DNA of 64,000 nt from Limonium bicolor (GCA_023374045.1 CM041777.1:462983827-463047826); one strand, 5' to 3'; shown: positions 36,879-48,508, numbered from the stretch's first letter. Notes: generated by a model not told the origin, from the sequence alone. Translations and numbers: made by a program.

Positions 36879-37262
36879 AAACTTCGCCTCGAAGTTTAAA
36901 CCTCAACTTGAGACGATCATAATTCCAACGAATTTCTCCATACCAATCCAATCCTTAATTTCCATCCATTCCCACTCGAGATTACTCAGAATCAAATCAA
37001 ACTGAATCAAAATATAAAATTGAATCAAAATATACCAAGATATACTAAATCAAACGTCAAATACTACCGTGCCATAATGTAAAACTACGTACATACATAC
37101 ACCTCTCACTCTACTAATAATGTTCTCCCTCTACTAATAATGCAACAGGGCATAATCTGGATGAGATAACGAAGGAGGAGTATGCCCGTATATCCCCCTT
37201 AAAAGAGCTAAGGTGCGCCCTCGTACCGCTACTAATGTGAATCACAGCAGGATAGGAAAACA

Positions 37263-39538
37263 TCATGTGAATAGATGTGGGTACTTCACTCTCATGGAGT
37301 CCTCAGTCTCCCAAGTAGCTTCCTCAACCCCATGATGCTCCCAAAGAACTTTCACCAATTTGACTAACCTGCCTCTCGTTTCTCGGACCTTCGTGTCCAA
37401 GATCCGAATAGGAGTCTCCTCACACCTCAGTGTAGGCTCAATCTCCAATCTCTCTGGCTGCAGTACGTGAGAAGGGTCAGGCATATACTTCTTCAACTGA
37501 GATACATGAAACACGTCGTGTACCTTCCCTAACTCCGCTGGTAGCTCTAGTCTGTAAGCAATTGGGCCCACTCGCTCCGTAATCATGTACGGACCGACAT
37601 ACTTAGGGCTTAGCTTCCCCCTCATCCCAAATCTGAATATCCCTCTCATCAAACACCCGTAAGAAAACCATGTCACCCAACTGAAACTCTAGCTCTCTGG
37701 TGCGCTGATCCCCATAGGATTTCTGTCTAGACTGCGCTGCCCTCATGTGCTGCTGGATAACTCTGACGTCATCCTGCAGTGTCTGAACATACTCGGGCCC
37801 AATCAGGACTGCCTCGGTAGGGTCACTCCATGATAAGGGGATCCGGCACGGCCTGCCATATAGAGCCTGGAATGGTGCCATGCCGATAGACGAGTGGTAG
37901 GAGTTATTGTAGGAGAACTCCACCAGGTGTAGACGCTCTACTCAACTCCCCTGATAATCTAGAGCAACTGCTCGCAGCATATCCTCTAGCGTCTGAATCG
38001 TCCTCTCAGTCTGCCCATCAGTCTGAGGGTGAAAGGCTGTGCTAAGGCGTAGCTGAGTACCAAACGCCTCCTGCACCTGACGCCAAAATCTACTGAGGAA
38101 ACGTGTGTCACGATCGGAGACAATCGTCTTCGGTACCCCATGGTACCGGATGTGCTCTGTGGTGAACACCTCAGCCAGCTTGGGCACCTTCCATGTGTCC
38201 TTGATAGGTATAAACCTGGCTGTCTTGGTCAACCTATCGACTATCACCCAAATAGAATTCAGTCCGCCTCTAGCTGAAGGGAGACCGACCACAAAATCCA
38301 TGCTGATGTCGTCAAACTTCCAGCACGGTACTGGTAGTGACTGAATCTGGCCCCCTGGTCGACGATGCTCAAACTTCACCTTCTAACAGGTGAGGCATCG
38401 GGAGACGAAGTCTGCTACATCCCTCTTCATCCCGCTCCACCAGAATAACTGCTTCAAATCCTTGTACATCTTGGTGGCTCCAGGGTGTATTGATAATGTA
38501 GAGGAATGAGCCTCAGAGAGAATCCTGGTCTGAAGTTCTGTCACATCATGAGGAACGCAGAGTCTTCCTCTGACTCGAAGGTGTCCCTCGCTGTCTAGCT
38601 CGTACTCATACTTCAGACCATCAGTCATACCGTCTGCTAACTTCTGCCTGACGCCCTGCAGGTATACATCACTATGCTGGGCTGCGTATATCTCCTCAGC
38701 TATCGTGGTCGTCTCTGTCAAAGCTAGGAGTGAGTATGCTCTCCTGCTCAGAGCGTCTGCCACGACATTCCCTTTACCTTCAGTGTACTGAAGGTTGATG
38801 TCATAATCAGCCAGTAGCTCGACCCATCGTCGCTGTCTCAGGTTCAGCTCCTTCTGGGTTCAGATGTACTTCAAACTCTTATGGTCTGTCATAATCCAGA
38901 CTGTGGCTCCATACAAGTAATGTCGCCAGATCTTCAAGGCGAAGACTATGCGAGGAGCTCTAGGTCGTGTGTGGGTAATTTTCTTCGTGCTTCTTCAGCT
39001 GTCAAGAAGCGTACGCTACCACTCTGCCATTCTGCATCAGTACCCCACCAATCCCTCTGCCTGAAGCATCACAATACACCTCGTATCCCTCGTTCCCCTT
39101 AGGGATCACTAATACTGGAGTTGTGGTCAAGGCGTCCTTCAACGCCTGAAAGAAGACCTCACAAGCCTCTATCCATACAAACGGGCTGTCCTTCTTCATC
39201 AGGGAGGTCAAGGGCTTGGCTATCCAGGAGAAGTCCTTCACAAAGCGTCTATAGTAGCCAGCCAACCCAAGGAAACTCCTAACCTCTGTCACAGTGCGAG
39301 GTCTATGCCAGCTCTTCACTGCCTCAATCTTAGCTGGGTCTACTGAAACTCCCTCAGCTGAGATCACATGTCCAAGAAATGACACCTTGTCCAGCCAGAA
39401 TTCACACTTGCTGAACTTGGCATATAGTTTCTTCTCTCTCAGAGTCTGCAAGGCTGTCCTCAAATACTGCTCGTGTTCCTCCCGACTCTTGGAGAATACC
39501 AAGATGTCGTCTATGAACACGACTACTGACTTATCCAA
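37263..39538 (-). pseudogene. pol: element B pol, downstream part: RT end, RNase H, integrase, chromodomain
   Basis: Continues the frame of the ORF at 39557-40813 after one TAG. Domains in order: RT active-site block [13 protein letters not shown] and the FLGHVIS segment (39538-39260), RNase H opening [11 protein letters not shown] (about 39070) with frameshifts and stops near 39000-38880, ADALSRR, integrase HHCC region (HPGATKMY ... FWWSGMKRD ... CLTC, 38763-38383), integrase core with SDRDTRF and HPQTDGQTERTIQTLEDML (38379-37942), then the GPY/F motif (KYVGPYMITERVGPIAYRLE) and a C-terminal chromodomain (RILDTKVRETRGR ... VLWEHHGVEEATWE) ending at 37263. Stops at about 38380 and 37940 fit CAG-to-TAG and TGG-to-TGA transitions; a frameshift near 37650 separates the integrase tail. 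The chromodomain and domain order place it in the chromoviruses; Tekay/Del is the closest match I recognise. Confidence 0.92.
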
Positions 39539-39556
39539 CTGGGCTTGGAAGACTCT

Positions 39557-40813
39557 CTACATCAGATCCATGAATCTTGCGGGTGCATTGGTCAGTCCAA
39601 ACGGCATCACTGTGAACTCGTAGTGGCCATATCTGGTCCGGAAGGCTGTCTTCTTTATATCTGACTCAGCTACAGCTATCTGATGATATCCGGAACGCAG
39701 ATCAATCTTGGAGAACACCTTAGCTCCCCTCAGCTGGTCGAACAAGTCATCGATCCTGGGAAGTGGGTACTTGTTCTTGATCGTGACATTGTTCAGCTCC
39801 CTATAGTCGATGCAGAGTCTCATGCTTCCGTCATTCTTCTTGACGAAAAGCACAGGAGCATCCCAAGGTGAGACACTGGGTCTGATGAAACCCTTATTTA
39901 GTAGCTCCTGCAGCTGCTTCTTCAACTCAACCATCTCTGCAGGGCCCATCCGGTAGGGAGCCTTAGCAATCGGTCCTGTGCCAGGTATGAGGACGATATT
40001 GAATTCAACCTCTCTCAGTGGTGGTAGTCCAGGTAGCTCCTCTGGAAAAACGTCGGGGTACTCCGACACTATGGGAACATTGCTCTGGAACTTCGGATCC
40101 GTCCTCAGATCCTGGGCATAACAGTAGTAGGCGGTAGCGCCCCTGGACACCTCCTTCATCAGGGATAAAGCCGATACAACCTTCACAGTCGGCTGTTTAT
40201 GTTGCATTCGGTATGACACTGTGATCCCTGTAGCTGACTTCAGGAGGATCTTGGTAGCAAGGTCCATCCTCCTTTGATCACCAAATAAGAACTCCGCGCC
40301 GTCTCCAAGTGATATGGACACTACTGGAACTCCTCTAGTGACGGACTCTGGCGATTCATCCTTGTCTTGGTGCATCCCTAGCTTACCCTCCTTTCCATAG
40401 AAGTTGATGATGCACACGTCGGAGGTTAGGTCTGGGACGGGCTCATCCTCCAATTCTTGTGCTGCCTTAACTGCAGCTCTAATGATGGTCTGTAGTTCCT
40501 CCGGGATTGGCGGCACCTCCACCTCTTCATAGCTCTTGGTGGTGTGGTCCCACTTCTTACCTAGGCACATGATCTTCACCTTCATGGTTGAACCATTCTT
40601 GAAGGTAGGGGTGTAAAAATTTCCTTCCTTCACACCTAACTCCTTCAGGTACTCTCGTAGTAAGATCATCCCGGGTCTCAAGACCTCACACTTCTCTGGT
40701 GGGTGTGGTTTGGCTTCAAAAGGGATGTTGGGTGTGGAATATGGCAAAATAGGAAAGCAAATATCGAAAGCTGAACAACAATTACCATTAAATAAATAAG
40801 TCAAGGTTCGCAA
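39557..40813 (-). CDS. fused ORF: AlkB-like domain, protease tail, reverse transcriptase start
   Basis: A single open frame of 418 codons. Residues about 15-193 are AlkB/ALKBH1-like (separate entry). Residues about 196-235 ([20 protein letters not shown]) match the end of a chromovirus protease region; the catalytic D-S/T-G is absent. From residue 246 it reads [20 protein letters not shown], the normal spacer before RT, and then RT proper: [47 protein letters not shown]. The frame ends in TAG at 39557 where RT should continue, and the downstream part stays in the same frame. There are no introns. The first Met lies just inside the 5' deletion junction, so the true N-terminus, perhaps fused to gag, is unknown. 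Composition resembles the RT part, not a foreign insert. Confidence 0.9.
   Translation of the reverse strand: MRTLTYLFNGNCCSAFDICFPILPYSTPNIPFEAKPHPPEKCEVLRPGMILLREYLKELGVKEGNFYTPTFKNGSTMKVKIMCLGKKWDHTTKSYEEVEVPPIPEELQTIIRAAVKAAQELEDEPVPDLTSDVCIINFYGKEGKLGMHQDKDESPESVTRGVPVVSISLGDGAEFLFGDQRRMDLATKILLKSATGITVSYRMQHKQPTVKVVSALSLMKEVSRGATAYYCYAQDLRTDPKFQSNVPIVSEYPDVFPEELPGLPPLREVEFNIVLIPGTGPIAKAPYRMGPAEMVELKKQLQELLNKGFIRPSVSPWDAPVLFVKKNDGSMRLCIDYRELNNVTIKNKYPLPRIDDLFDQLRGAKVFSKIDLRSGYHQIAVAESDIKKTAFRTRYGHYEFTVMPFGLTNAPARFMDLM
40235..40771 (-). CDS. captured ALKBH1-like 2OG/Fe(II) dioxygenase segment
   Basis: AlkB-family enzymes oxidatively demethylate DNA or RNA bases using Fe(II) and 2-oxoglutarate. 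The segment (residues about 15-193 of the fused ORF) reads [35 protein letters not shown], then the core [20 protein letters not shown] followed by [21 protein letters not shown]148 and D150 of the HQD motif (40364-40372) are the proximal iron ligands, and LGMHQDKDE is nearly identical to the AlkB consensus. The domain stops after KILLKS, before the expected distal His (in a GGxSR..FHG segment) and the Arg that binds 2-oxoglutarate. Relative to host ALKBH1, pieces between REYL and KELGV and after KSYEE also seem missing. It is intron-free, suggesting capture through an RNA intermediate. As it stands it is unlikely to be an active demethylase. Confidence 0.85.
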
Positions 40814-40916
40814 CTGGAAATGAAAGGTTCGAAACGAAACAAAATGAAGGGTTTATAGTTCATCCCTTTTACATTGACAAAGAAAAAAAAAACTAGCCCA
40901 CTGAAAGTAAAGAAGG

Positions 40917-42185
40917 TAGGGTTTAGTTTGGGCTTCCGAATTCAATTCTAGCAAATTCTCCAAATCTAGTGCATAATAAATCAAATTGATACAATGGGTT
41001 GGTCGACAATGCATAATCGGTTAGCATCATCGGAAGAATTTGAAAGAAACTCACCGGAATTGCTCGAATCGACGGAATTCGAAATCGGATTCTGGAAAAA
41101 TTCCCCCTTTACAAACCGATTGAGTAGCCAACTTTACAACACTATAATTTTCAGTACAGATCGAGTTAGAACTTGTTCTTGGGCTTAATCTAAAGAGGAA
41201 ACTTAACTCTGCACAATGATAGCAAGAACTCACCCTAACTTGAACTACACATAAAGAAATCGGAGCCGAAAGTTACGAGTTTATACCTTGTGTTTCGGTA
41301 TGATTTTATGCAGTGGTTGAATCGAGAACTTTAGACGTCTCGCTCTCCCAATCGGTTATGAATCAGCCTTGGTCATCAACACAGAAGTTGTAGTGGGATT
41401 AAAGGGCTACACAACTAGCTGAAGAAATCAAAATTTGGTTGAAAGATGAGAAAGTTATGGCAAGACGAATCTTACCTGAAATCGAAGGAAAACTGGAATC
41501 TGCGGTTTCAGTTTCACAGGGTGGCTACTTTGGATTGAATTTCCGGTTGATTTAGGATGAACTAGGTTTAGTGTGAGTTATGGTTGTAAAGAGGAAGTGT
41601 AGGATAAGACAACAAAGAAGACGACACTCAAAAATTCCAAAAGATAAGAAAGTTATGAAGGTCACAAGTTAGGGAAAAATCTGGTATCGGTTACCGGAAA
41701 ACAAGGGAATAAAATCGGCTAAGTGTTGGGCGCGTATCCCGAGGCGCGCGGGTGAGTCAGCAGACTTGCCACATCAGCATTTTTTCAAAATTTTGGCTCT
41801 AAACTTCATTTTATCATAACTTTGGCTAGGATGATCCGTTTTTGACGTTCTTTTTATCGATCTTCATGGTTTTCCATAACCTATTTATTGGTATAAGTAT
41901 CATGGGCTGGTTTGACCATTCTCAAAAAGTCAACCCTAGCAAGGCTTGAGAAGCTTTAGGGTTTCTAGAATTTTATATTGACTTTTATGTTTCAAAACAA
42001 TGTTCCAACTCTTTCTAAAATCTTTATAATATAGTTGGAGTGTTTAGAAATTTTTCCAAGATTTATTGACTTATAAATATTATTATTAAATTCATAATAC
42101 TATATAATAATATATGGTAATAATTAATGGTATTATTTACGGTTTTAATAAAAGAAATCCCCTAAATTAATTTAGGGGTATTTCA
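40917..42185 (-). repeat. 5' LTR of element B, truncated
   Basis: Matches 35585-36860 of the other LTR almost base for base apart from a six-base length difference near the end (ttttaattta versus ttta) and scattered substitutions. The missing part equals 32723-35584. Open frames inside it, such as 40994-41188, are copies of LTR sequence and not genes. Confidence 0.92.
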
Positions 42186-42450
42186 ATATCTCTCTACGCC
42201 ATCTCTCCACTAGTGCGGTGATCAAATGCCAATCCAGCGAGATGAACGCCAGACTAGCAACACCGTAGAATCTTAAACCCATAAAATAGGGACGCATTCT
42301 ATCGTCATTAGGCACATGCGTGTCACGTCGTAAACTAGCTTTGAACCGACGACAATGTAGTACCTGGTACTCATTTCCACCTCACACGGAGGTGGACCTA
42401 TGACTATGGTGATGTCTAAGAATAGAGCCTGGTGGTGGACCGTGATCCAT
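42186..42450 (-). pseudogene. plant mobile domain gene, N-terminal part
   Basis: Starts at the ATG at 42448-42450 (MDHGPPPGSIL) and shows the PMD signature MRPYFMGLRFYGVASLAFIS, then LDWHLITALVERWRREI, ending exactly at the element B boundary. The family continues from there with the residues found at 32722, so the insertion split one reading frame. One internal TGA is present near 42385. It lies about 180 bp downstream of the transposase stop codon, in the same orientation, as expected for an accessory gene of the same MULE. Confidence 0.88.
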
Positions 42451-42632
42451 GGGTGGCTGAATATTCAATAACAAGTATTTAAATATATTAAGAATTTAAT
42501 TTAGACAACAAGAACATATACTACTTTTGAAAGAGAACAATCATTGTATTACTATTCAATCAACACTACAATTAAAGACCATGTTTAACAGATAAATCTA
42601 ACTATAACACTAATCAACCAGCACTAACACAA

Positions 42633-42771
42633 TCAACACAAAGAACCATTCTTATTAGGACATATTCTCTTATTATTCCCCTTTTGCTCACACTTGGTGC
42701 ACCTAGTCTGCTTCCCCGACTCCTTCAAATCCATCTCATTACGAATACGAGTGGACCAAGGCCTTCCCTTT
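42633..42771 (-). pseudogene. MULE transposase C-terminus with zinc knuckle
   Basis: Continues the transposase interrupted at 58925. It reads GRPWSTRIRNEMD, then RCTKCEQKGNNKRICPNK, and stops at 42633-42635. The CX2C...C spacing matches the zinc knuckle that ends plant MURA-like transposases, but the usual His is Asn. The SWIM part lies 16 kb to the right across element C. Confidence 0.82.
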
Positions 42772-45700
42772 TGTAACATCCCTTTTCTATTAACCCGATT
42801 AACATCTACACACCATATAATATATACATATATTCGACAAATACAGCGGAAGTCTAATATTCACATGCTTAACCAAAGGAGATGCTACCGTCGTCACGTG
42901 CCTAACACACATGACAAGGACTCCAAAAACCCAAACCAACAACCGACCAAACAACGCTGTGATGACAGAGATAGCTTACCATGTTACAGCCTAATTCAAA
43001 TTTTAACTATAACTGTGAGCAACTCTACAACCCAGGGCTTAACACAAGTTTTATCAGAAATCCCAAACATCAGCCTACCCCAGCCCGCTCTTCGTCTTTG
43101 AATTTCCAATCTACACACCTGGAAAAAAAACATTGCTGGAGAGGTCAGCCCAGCTACTGAGTATGTCATCATGCAATCTTCCTGAACCCTCATAATTAAC
43201 TCAAGTATTTGCCAAGTGAGCATGCGGGTTCATTTCATGTAACTTCCGATTTATAAATATATATAACAACATGCTTAATATACAAATTAAACATGGCAAT
43301 AAACATGTCATATAACAAGACATAACATAAGCAACACATTCATCCTATTCAGGTTTCAAACACAAAGTTCAAAGCAAGTCAAACCAGGCATAACATAAAC
43401 ATCTCAGTCACCATGACCAAGTTTCACACATAAAGATCAAACAATTCAGTCGTTGTCAGTGCCTTCTGGCGATTATTAGCTTTCGTTAGAGATCCTCCAA
43501 TTTCCCATCGCGCGTGTCCTCACATAATTTCACACGTGTCACATGTTAGGAAGTGACACGTACCCTATTAGAAGGTGGGTCAACCTGGGCAGTGGCCCTT
43601 ATCATATCAACGGCACATCGGCCTCATTGAATCATACCATCATACCAACATCTGAGCGGACCAGTTAGTCATCATCCGCTCATCATACCAATACCAATAT
43701 TTGAGTGGGCCAGTTTGTCGGCATTCACTCGGTGCACCATAACACGCGACCAAGAACCCCGTAGGTATTCTTGTATCTAAGCTACTCTCATAACCCCATT
43801 CTACCCCGTTAGCCAAGTACTGGTTAGGGTAGTCATACATATAAAACACAGATCATTTAAATCATGGGGTTAGTGCATTATCAAGGTCTTTCCAATTTCT
43901 TCCTAAAGGTCATTCTTAGGAAGGTATACCATAAACATCATAACCAAGCTTTTCATCTCATAGTATTGTACAACAAGTTACGTTTCTTTCCAATTTACTC
44001 AGTAGTAACACATTCTCTTTATGTATATATCTTGATACTACATGTATCTCTATCCCATTTACATATTAGAGTACTCAATTGGCAAACAGCCCATTCTCAT
44101 TCGATTAATCACAAGGATGTCGTAGTGATATCATATCATATGGTAAGGTAATTAGAGTTACCATCACCAATCAACATGCTATATGTAATCAACATAATAT
44201 TGCACAGAAGAATTTAAACACTCATATCTTCTTGTCACATAGCACATAATTATCCGGACCCGAGGTAACCTTCGGGCCATTCGAATCACACAACAACATA
44301 CCTGGAATTTGCAGCTTTATAATGCGTCCTAACCATGAGTATACCATCACCCACAACTTTCCATTAGCTTCCCATTTCCTGAATCCTAGAATATGAGGAA
44401 AACCCATTTGTTAATTCCTCAATTTAATCATTATTGTCCCTTATGTATTTTCCTACTTAACGTTACCTAACCTTTTTACTTGCCTGTTTCACCAAACTAG
44501 TGGTAAAGGATCCGTAATTATCACTACTGATCCCCTTACAAATATTCAAATCTTAAGCTATTTCTGCTAGCTTAATTTTGTGTGTGGGTTGACTTTTTCT
44601 TAGACACATGCATTCATTAATCGAATTATATTTAACTTGAAAGGTATTTTATTTAACCCAACTAAAAGCCCAATTTATTTAAGCAGAATAATCCTGCACT
44701 AATTGTTGGCTTCCTTTATCAGCTTCAAACCAGAACTTATATCCTAACTTAAGCGATTTACGATCATCCATAACCAGTCCACAAAACTTACTCGAACTTT
44801 GAGTTTATTCCTAACTCGAAGGTTACTCGAATTTAATAACACCTTATTCAACCAACTCGTCAAATTCCTTTGTATATGTTTTCCTTAAATTTCACTAATT
44901 ATTATTTAGTTTCCTCATGTTTATAAGCCTACGGGTTTCTCTTCCCTTCGACCTAGACTTACCACTAATCTAAAATCTGTTTTAATTTCTACTGTTTATT
45001 TTACTACGTTTTCTTCGCTCTAAATTACCTTTGATCTAAGGCCCATCAAAATTTACTTATCTAAGGTTGGGCTTCAACTTAGACACTGCCCAACTTATCT
45101 AAGTCATATTTATTAAGTTATAAATTTATTAAACTTTGTCTCATATATTTATTCTAGTTAACTCTTTTATATTTACCAGCTTAATTAGGCTATGTTTGGT
45201 TGTTTAGGGTTGGCCCTAATTTTACTTTACTATATTCATTTCCTGGTTTGGGCTTAGGCCATATACATAGTATAGTTAAGATACAATTATTTTAACTCTA
45301 AATTTCTTAACCCAATTTTACTGATTTGGATTGTTACTAGACCCACTTTAGTTTTTCTCTTCTTTTTTTTCTTTCTCTTTTGTTTCTTTTCTAAACCCTA
45401 AAGCCCAATACACGTTTAATCGGTATTCTAGCCCAACTTCAATTTTTTTGATCCATTGAATTGTTATTATTATTTCTTTATTTTCAGCCCAATCTAATCT
45501 CATTATGCTGATTTGGGCCCAACTCAACTTATCTTTTAAGTCCTTATTTCTTATAACCCAAACCAAGACCCAATTCTGATTTTACCCTAGCCTGACCATC
45601 TATCTAATCTCTGACCTGAAGTTCAAAGTTTATTGCTGGACCCAAAACTCTAATTTAGTTTGACTGATTAAATTTAGGTTGACCAGATTTGAAGTACTCT

Positions 45701-47876
45701 CCAGGTTTGACCGTTACCAAATTCAATTTTGACCCAAACTTAATTTGACCAAGTCTGACGGAATCCCTAGTTTACTGAATTTGTCCCCAATTTGGGAACC
45801 AAAAATCAGGTTTGTGCTATCTTTCCGATATTTACAGTGTAATCCCCTTAATTTTCTTAAAACCTCGTCTTGACCCATAAGTTTTCTAGTCTTACAATTT
45901 TGTTCTAACTTTAAATTCTTCCCAGACACCCAAATTTCATTCGAACCTTAATTTTTCAACCTTCTCTTCTTTTTCCTTTTTTTTGTTTGGCCCCCACTCT
46001 TCTCTTAAATTCTCGACTTATTCAAAATTTTCAAGAATTTGAGGTTAGCCCCCAAATTTTCTTAAAATTATAAATTTGCCCTAAATCAATTTCTAGAAAA
46101 ATAAACTCTCCACCTAGAGACCGTAAATCGCCAATCTTGCCCCAAATTAACATAAAACCCTAATTACTAATCGTAAGCCTAATTTTCAATCTTACCCTCA
46201 ATTTAATAATAAACCTTAATCTTCTCATTTTTTATTCCCAAATCTTTGATTTACCCCAATTTAATTAAACCCTAGTTCTTCAGTTTTCCCCAAATTATAC
46301 AGAACCTACCTATACAATCGAAAACCCTAATTTCCAATTCATTAACCCTAATTTTTAATTACCCAGAACCCAGATTGCAACCATAATTGTAAAATTCAGA
46401 ACCCTATTTCGCACCTCCTAAAACTTTCGGTTTCACACTAACAAATATTTTTCCTTTCAACATTTTGAAACCCTAATTCAACTTAAGGGTTTCAAATTTG
46501 CAGATAGAAAGCATCATACAAATATACAGAATCCAACAAATTTGAAATTGTCAGAAACCAGCACCACACTCGAATGTCCAGATTTATAAAGGGTTGTTTT
46601 TGCACAAGATTTTCACGGTTTGCACAGAGTTAGAAAAGGTTTCCTTTTTCAGATTTTAACCACAAAAATTGGGCTCCATGGCACCGAACCTACAGAGGAG
46701 AAGGAGGAAAGTTTTTCCTAGTTTCGGTTTCTGCTATAGCCAAAATCGACATAAATTTCAGTTACCTTCCCAGGAGTTGACCAAACTAAGCTTTAGCACT
46801 CTGGGTCCCCTCTCTCGGTCTCGTCTTCGCCCGGATCTGGGAGCTTCTCCCCGGTTCTTAGTTAGATAGAAACAAGGAAGGAAGTGAGTGGAAGCTTGAA
46901 TGAAAAATTCGACCGAAATTATCAGATTTAGGCCTTACCGTCATTTCCCTTTGCAGTTGATTCGAAAAAGGAGTGGCGGAAGAGGAAGTAATTCGAATCG
47001 GAAAAATGAAAAACAAGGAATCTGAGAGAAGGAGATTGTCGGCGCCAGACTTAGCTTGGGCTAGAAAAATATAGACGCGATTTGCTTACAGATTTAGGGA
47101 AAAACGAGGCTTAAAAGAGAAGGAAGTCAGTGACTTCTTGAAGAAGATGAAAAATACTTACAGAAGAAGAAGAGTATGGTGGCGCGGTTCCAGAAACTAG
47201 AATGGAGGAAGAAAGAGCAGATGAATTAGGATAGATGTTTAGTAAGTTAGGGTTGAATATTACCGTTCAAGAATCCGAGAGGGACCGGGTCGGCCGGCTC
47301 ACCTATGGGCTGGTCGGCCCATTTTATATTTTTTTTCTTTTTTTGGATCAGTCCCTAGGTCCAATGAGTGGAAAAATTCTGTCTGATTGACTTATTTGTC
47401 GGTTTCAAATCGCTAATAATTCCGTAAATTGTTCGGGTTGTTATTAAATCCTGAAATGTTAAATTTTACTTTAAAACATTAATTTATATCTTGTTATGTA
47501 TTATAGATTGTATAATTTTATTATTTAATTTCCTCCTTTAGTAACGTTTATTAATTCGTTATTTCATGTAATGAACTTTAGGTTATACGACCCAATATTT
47601 ATTAATTCTCCTTTTATTAAACTTATCGGTGAATTTCTTTTTGTACATTTATTTTTATTATTTAATTACATCCCTAATTATATTATTTTATTTCATTTTT
47701 TTCTATGTGAGGTTTATTAACCTCTTTGATTCTTACGTTCGTTTATAAAATTAATCCCTTAAGTGTATGAATTGGATAATTCATCTCAATAACATTCTTA
47801 ACCTTAAATAATTATTTTAGCTTAATTAATTATTTAATTAAGCTTTATTTATTTAATAAATTTTAGGGATATTTCA
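42772..47876 (-). repeat. 3' LTR of element C (5105 bp)
   Basis: Plus-strand ends TGTAACATCCC and TTAGGGATATTTCA, related to the ends of element B. Several short frames (for example 42996-43223, 46669-46869) recur in the other LTR simply because the LTRs are duplicates. C-rich and T-rich stretches around 45200-46400 contain many accctaat motifs. Confidence 0.92.
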
Positions 47877-47881
47877 GTCTA

Positions 47882-47894
47882 CCCCCTTAAAAAG
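47882..47894 (-). other. polypurine tract of element C
   Basis: On the minus strand ctttttaaggggg lies six bases from the LTR start TGAAATATCCC. A similar box occurs at about 49387-49404 (acccccattaaaaagg on the plus strand). Confidence 0.75.
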
Positions 47895-47975
47895 ACTTCG
47901 TTCCGAAGTCGATTTTTCTTTAATCAAATCTATCTAGTGAACCAAGTTCTCACATACTTGTATATACCCTGTGTT

Positions 47976-48508
47976 TAGGCCTGTCAAATCGTATTTTTGT
48001 ATCGTGTAAATGATAGAAACGATACACGACACGAAATTTACATGAAGATACACGATACACGGCACAAAAATATTTTCGTATATGGAATTCTATATACGAA
48101 TACGAAATTCAAAATACCTGTAAACGAAACGAAATATACGAAATTTATCCGTGTATACACGAATTACATGTGTACACGAATCACATGTGTACACAAATTA
48201 ATGAAATAAATAATTAACACGTATCAAAATAAATACCAAAATATTATATTTACACGAATTAATGAAAAAAATAAGTAACACGAAATTTATTCGTCTATAC
48301 ACGAATTACATGTGTACACGAATTATACGTCTACATGAATTATTTACAGGTATTTCGTGTATACACGATACGACACGTTAATAAATCATGTATATACGAT
48401 ACACGACACGAAATTAGTTTCGTGTATAAAATTAAATACCTATACCTGCTAATATCGTGTCATGTTTCGGGTCGTATATTCGTTTTCGTTCCTTTTTTGC
48501 GAGGCCTA
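47976..48508. mobile_element. 533-bp hAT MITE with ACACGA/CGTGTA repeats
   Basis: Left end TAGGCCTGTCAAATCG, right end read inward TAGGCCTCGCAAAAAAGG. A perfect 8-bp duplication, cctgtgtt, lies at 47968-47975 and 48509-48516. Most of the element is made of tacacgaa, gatacacgacacg and cgtgtata motifs on both strands. It inserted into the interior of element C near its polypurine tract. Frames at 47997-48526 are by-products of the repeats. Confidence 0.93.

Larger units (their letters stand above)
32723..42185 (-). mobile_element. element B: chromovirus (Tekay/Del-type) retrotransposon carrying an AlkB domain
   Basis: Complete 3' LTR (32723-36860), internal region (36861-40916) with pol on the minus strand, and the first 1.27 kb (in element sense) of the 5' LTR (40917-42185). 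The rest of the 5' LTR, the primer site and gag are deleted, with the junction in the microhomology ggtagggttt. The two LTR parts differ at about one base in a hundred by eye, so insertion was recent. Flanks are atatt (32718-32722) and atatc (42186-42190). It lies inside the PMD reading frame of the older MULE. Confidence 0.92.

Noticed and set aside
42996..43223. 75-codon frame repeated at 54050-54277
   Set aside because: Same reason: LTR duplicates. No domain recognised.
46669..46869. 66-codon frame repeated at 57724-57924 with few changes, apparently conserved
   Set aside because: Both copies lie at the same place in the two LTRs of element C, so similarity reflects LTR duplication and not selection on a protein.
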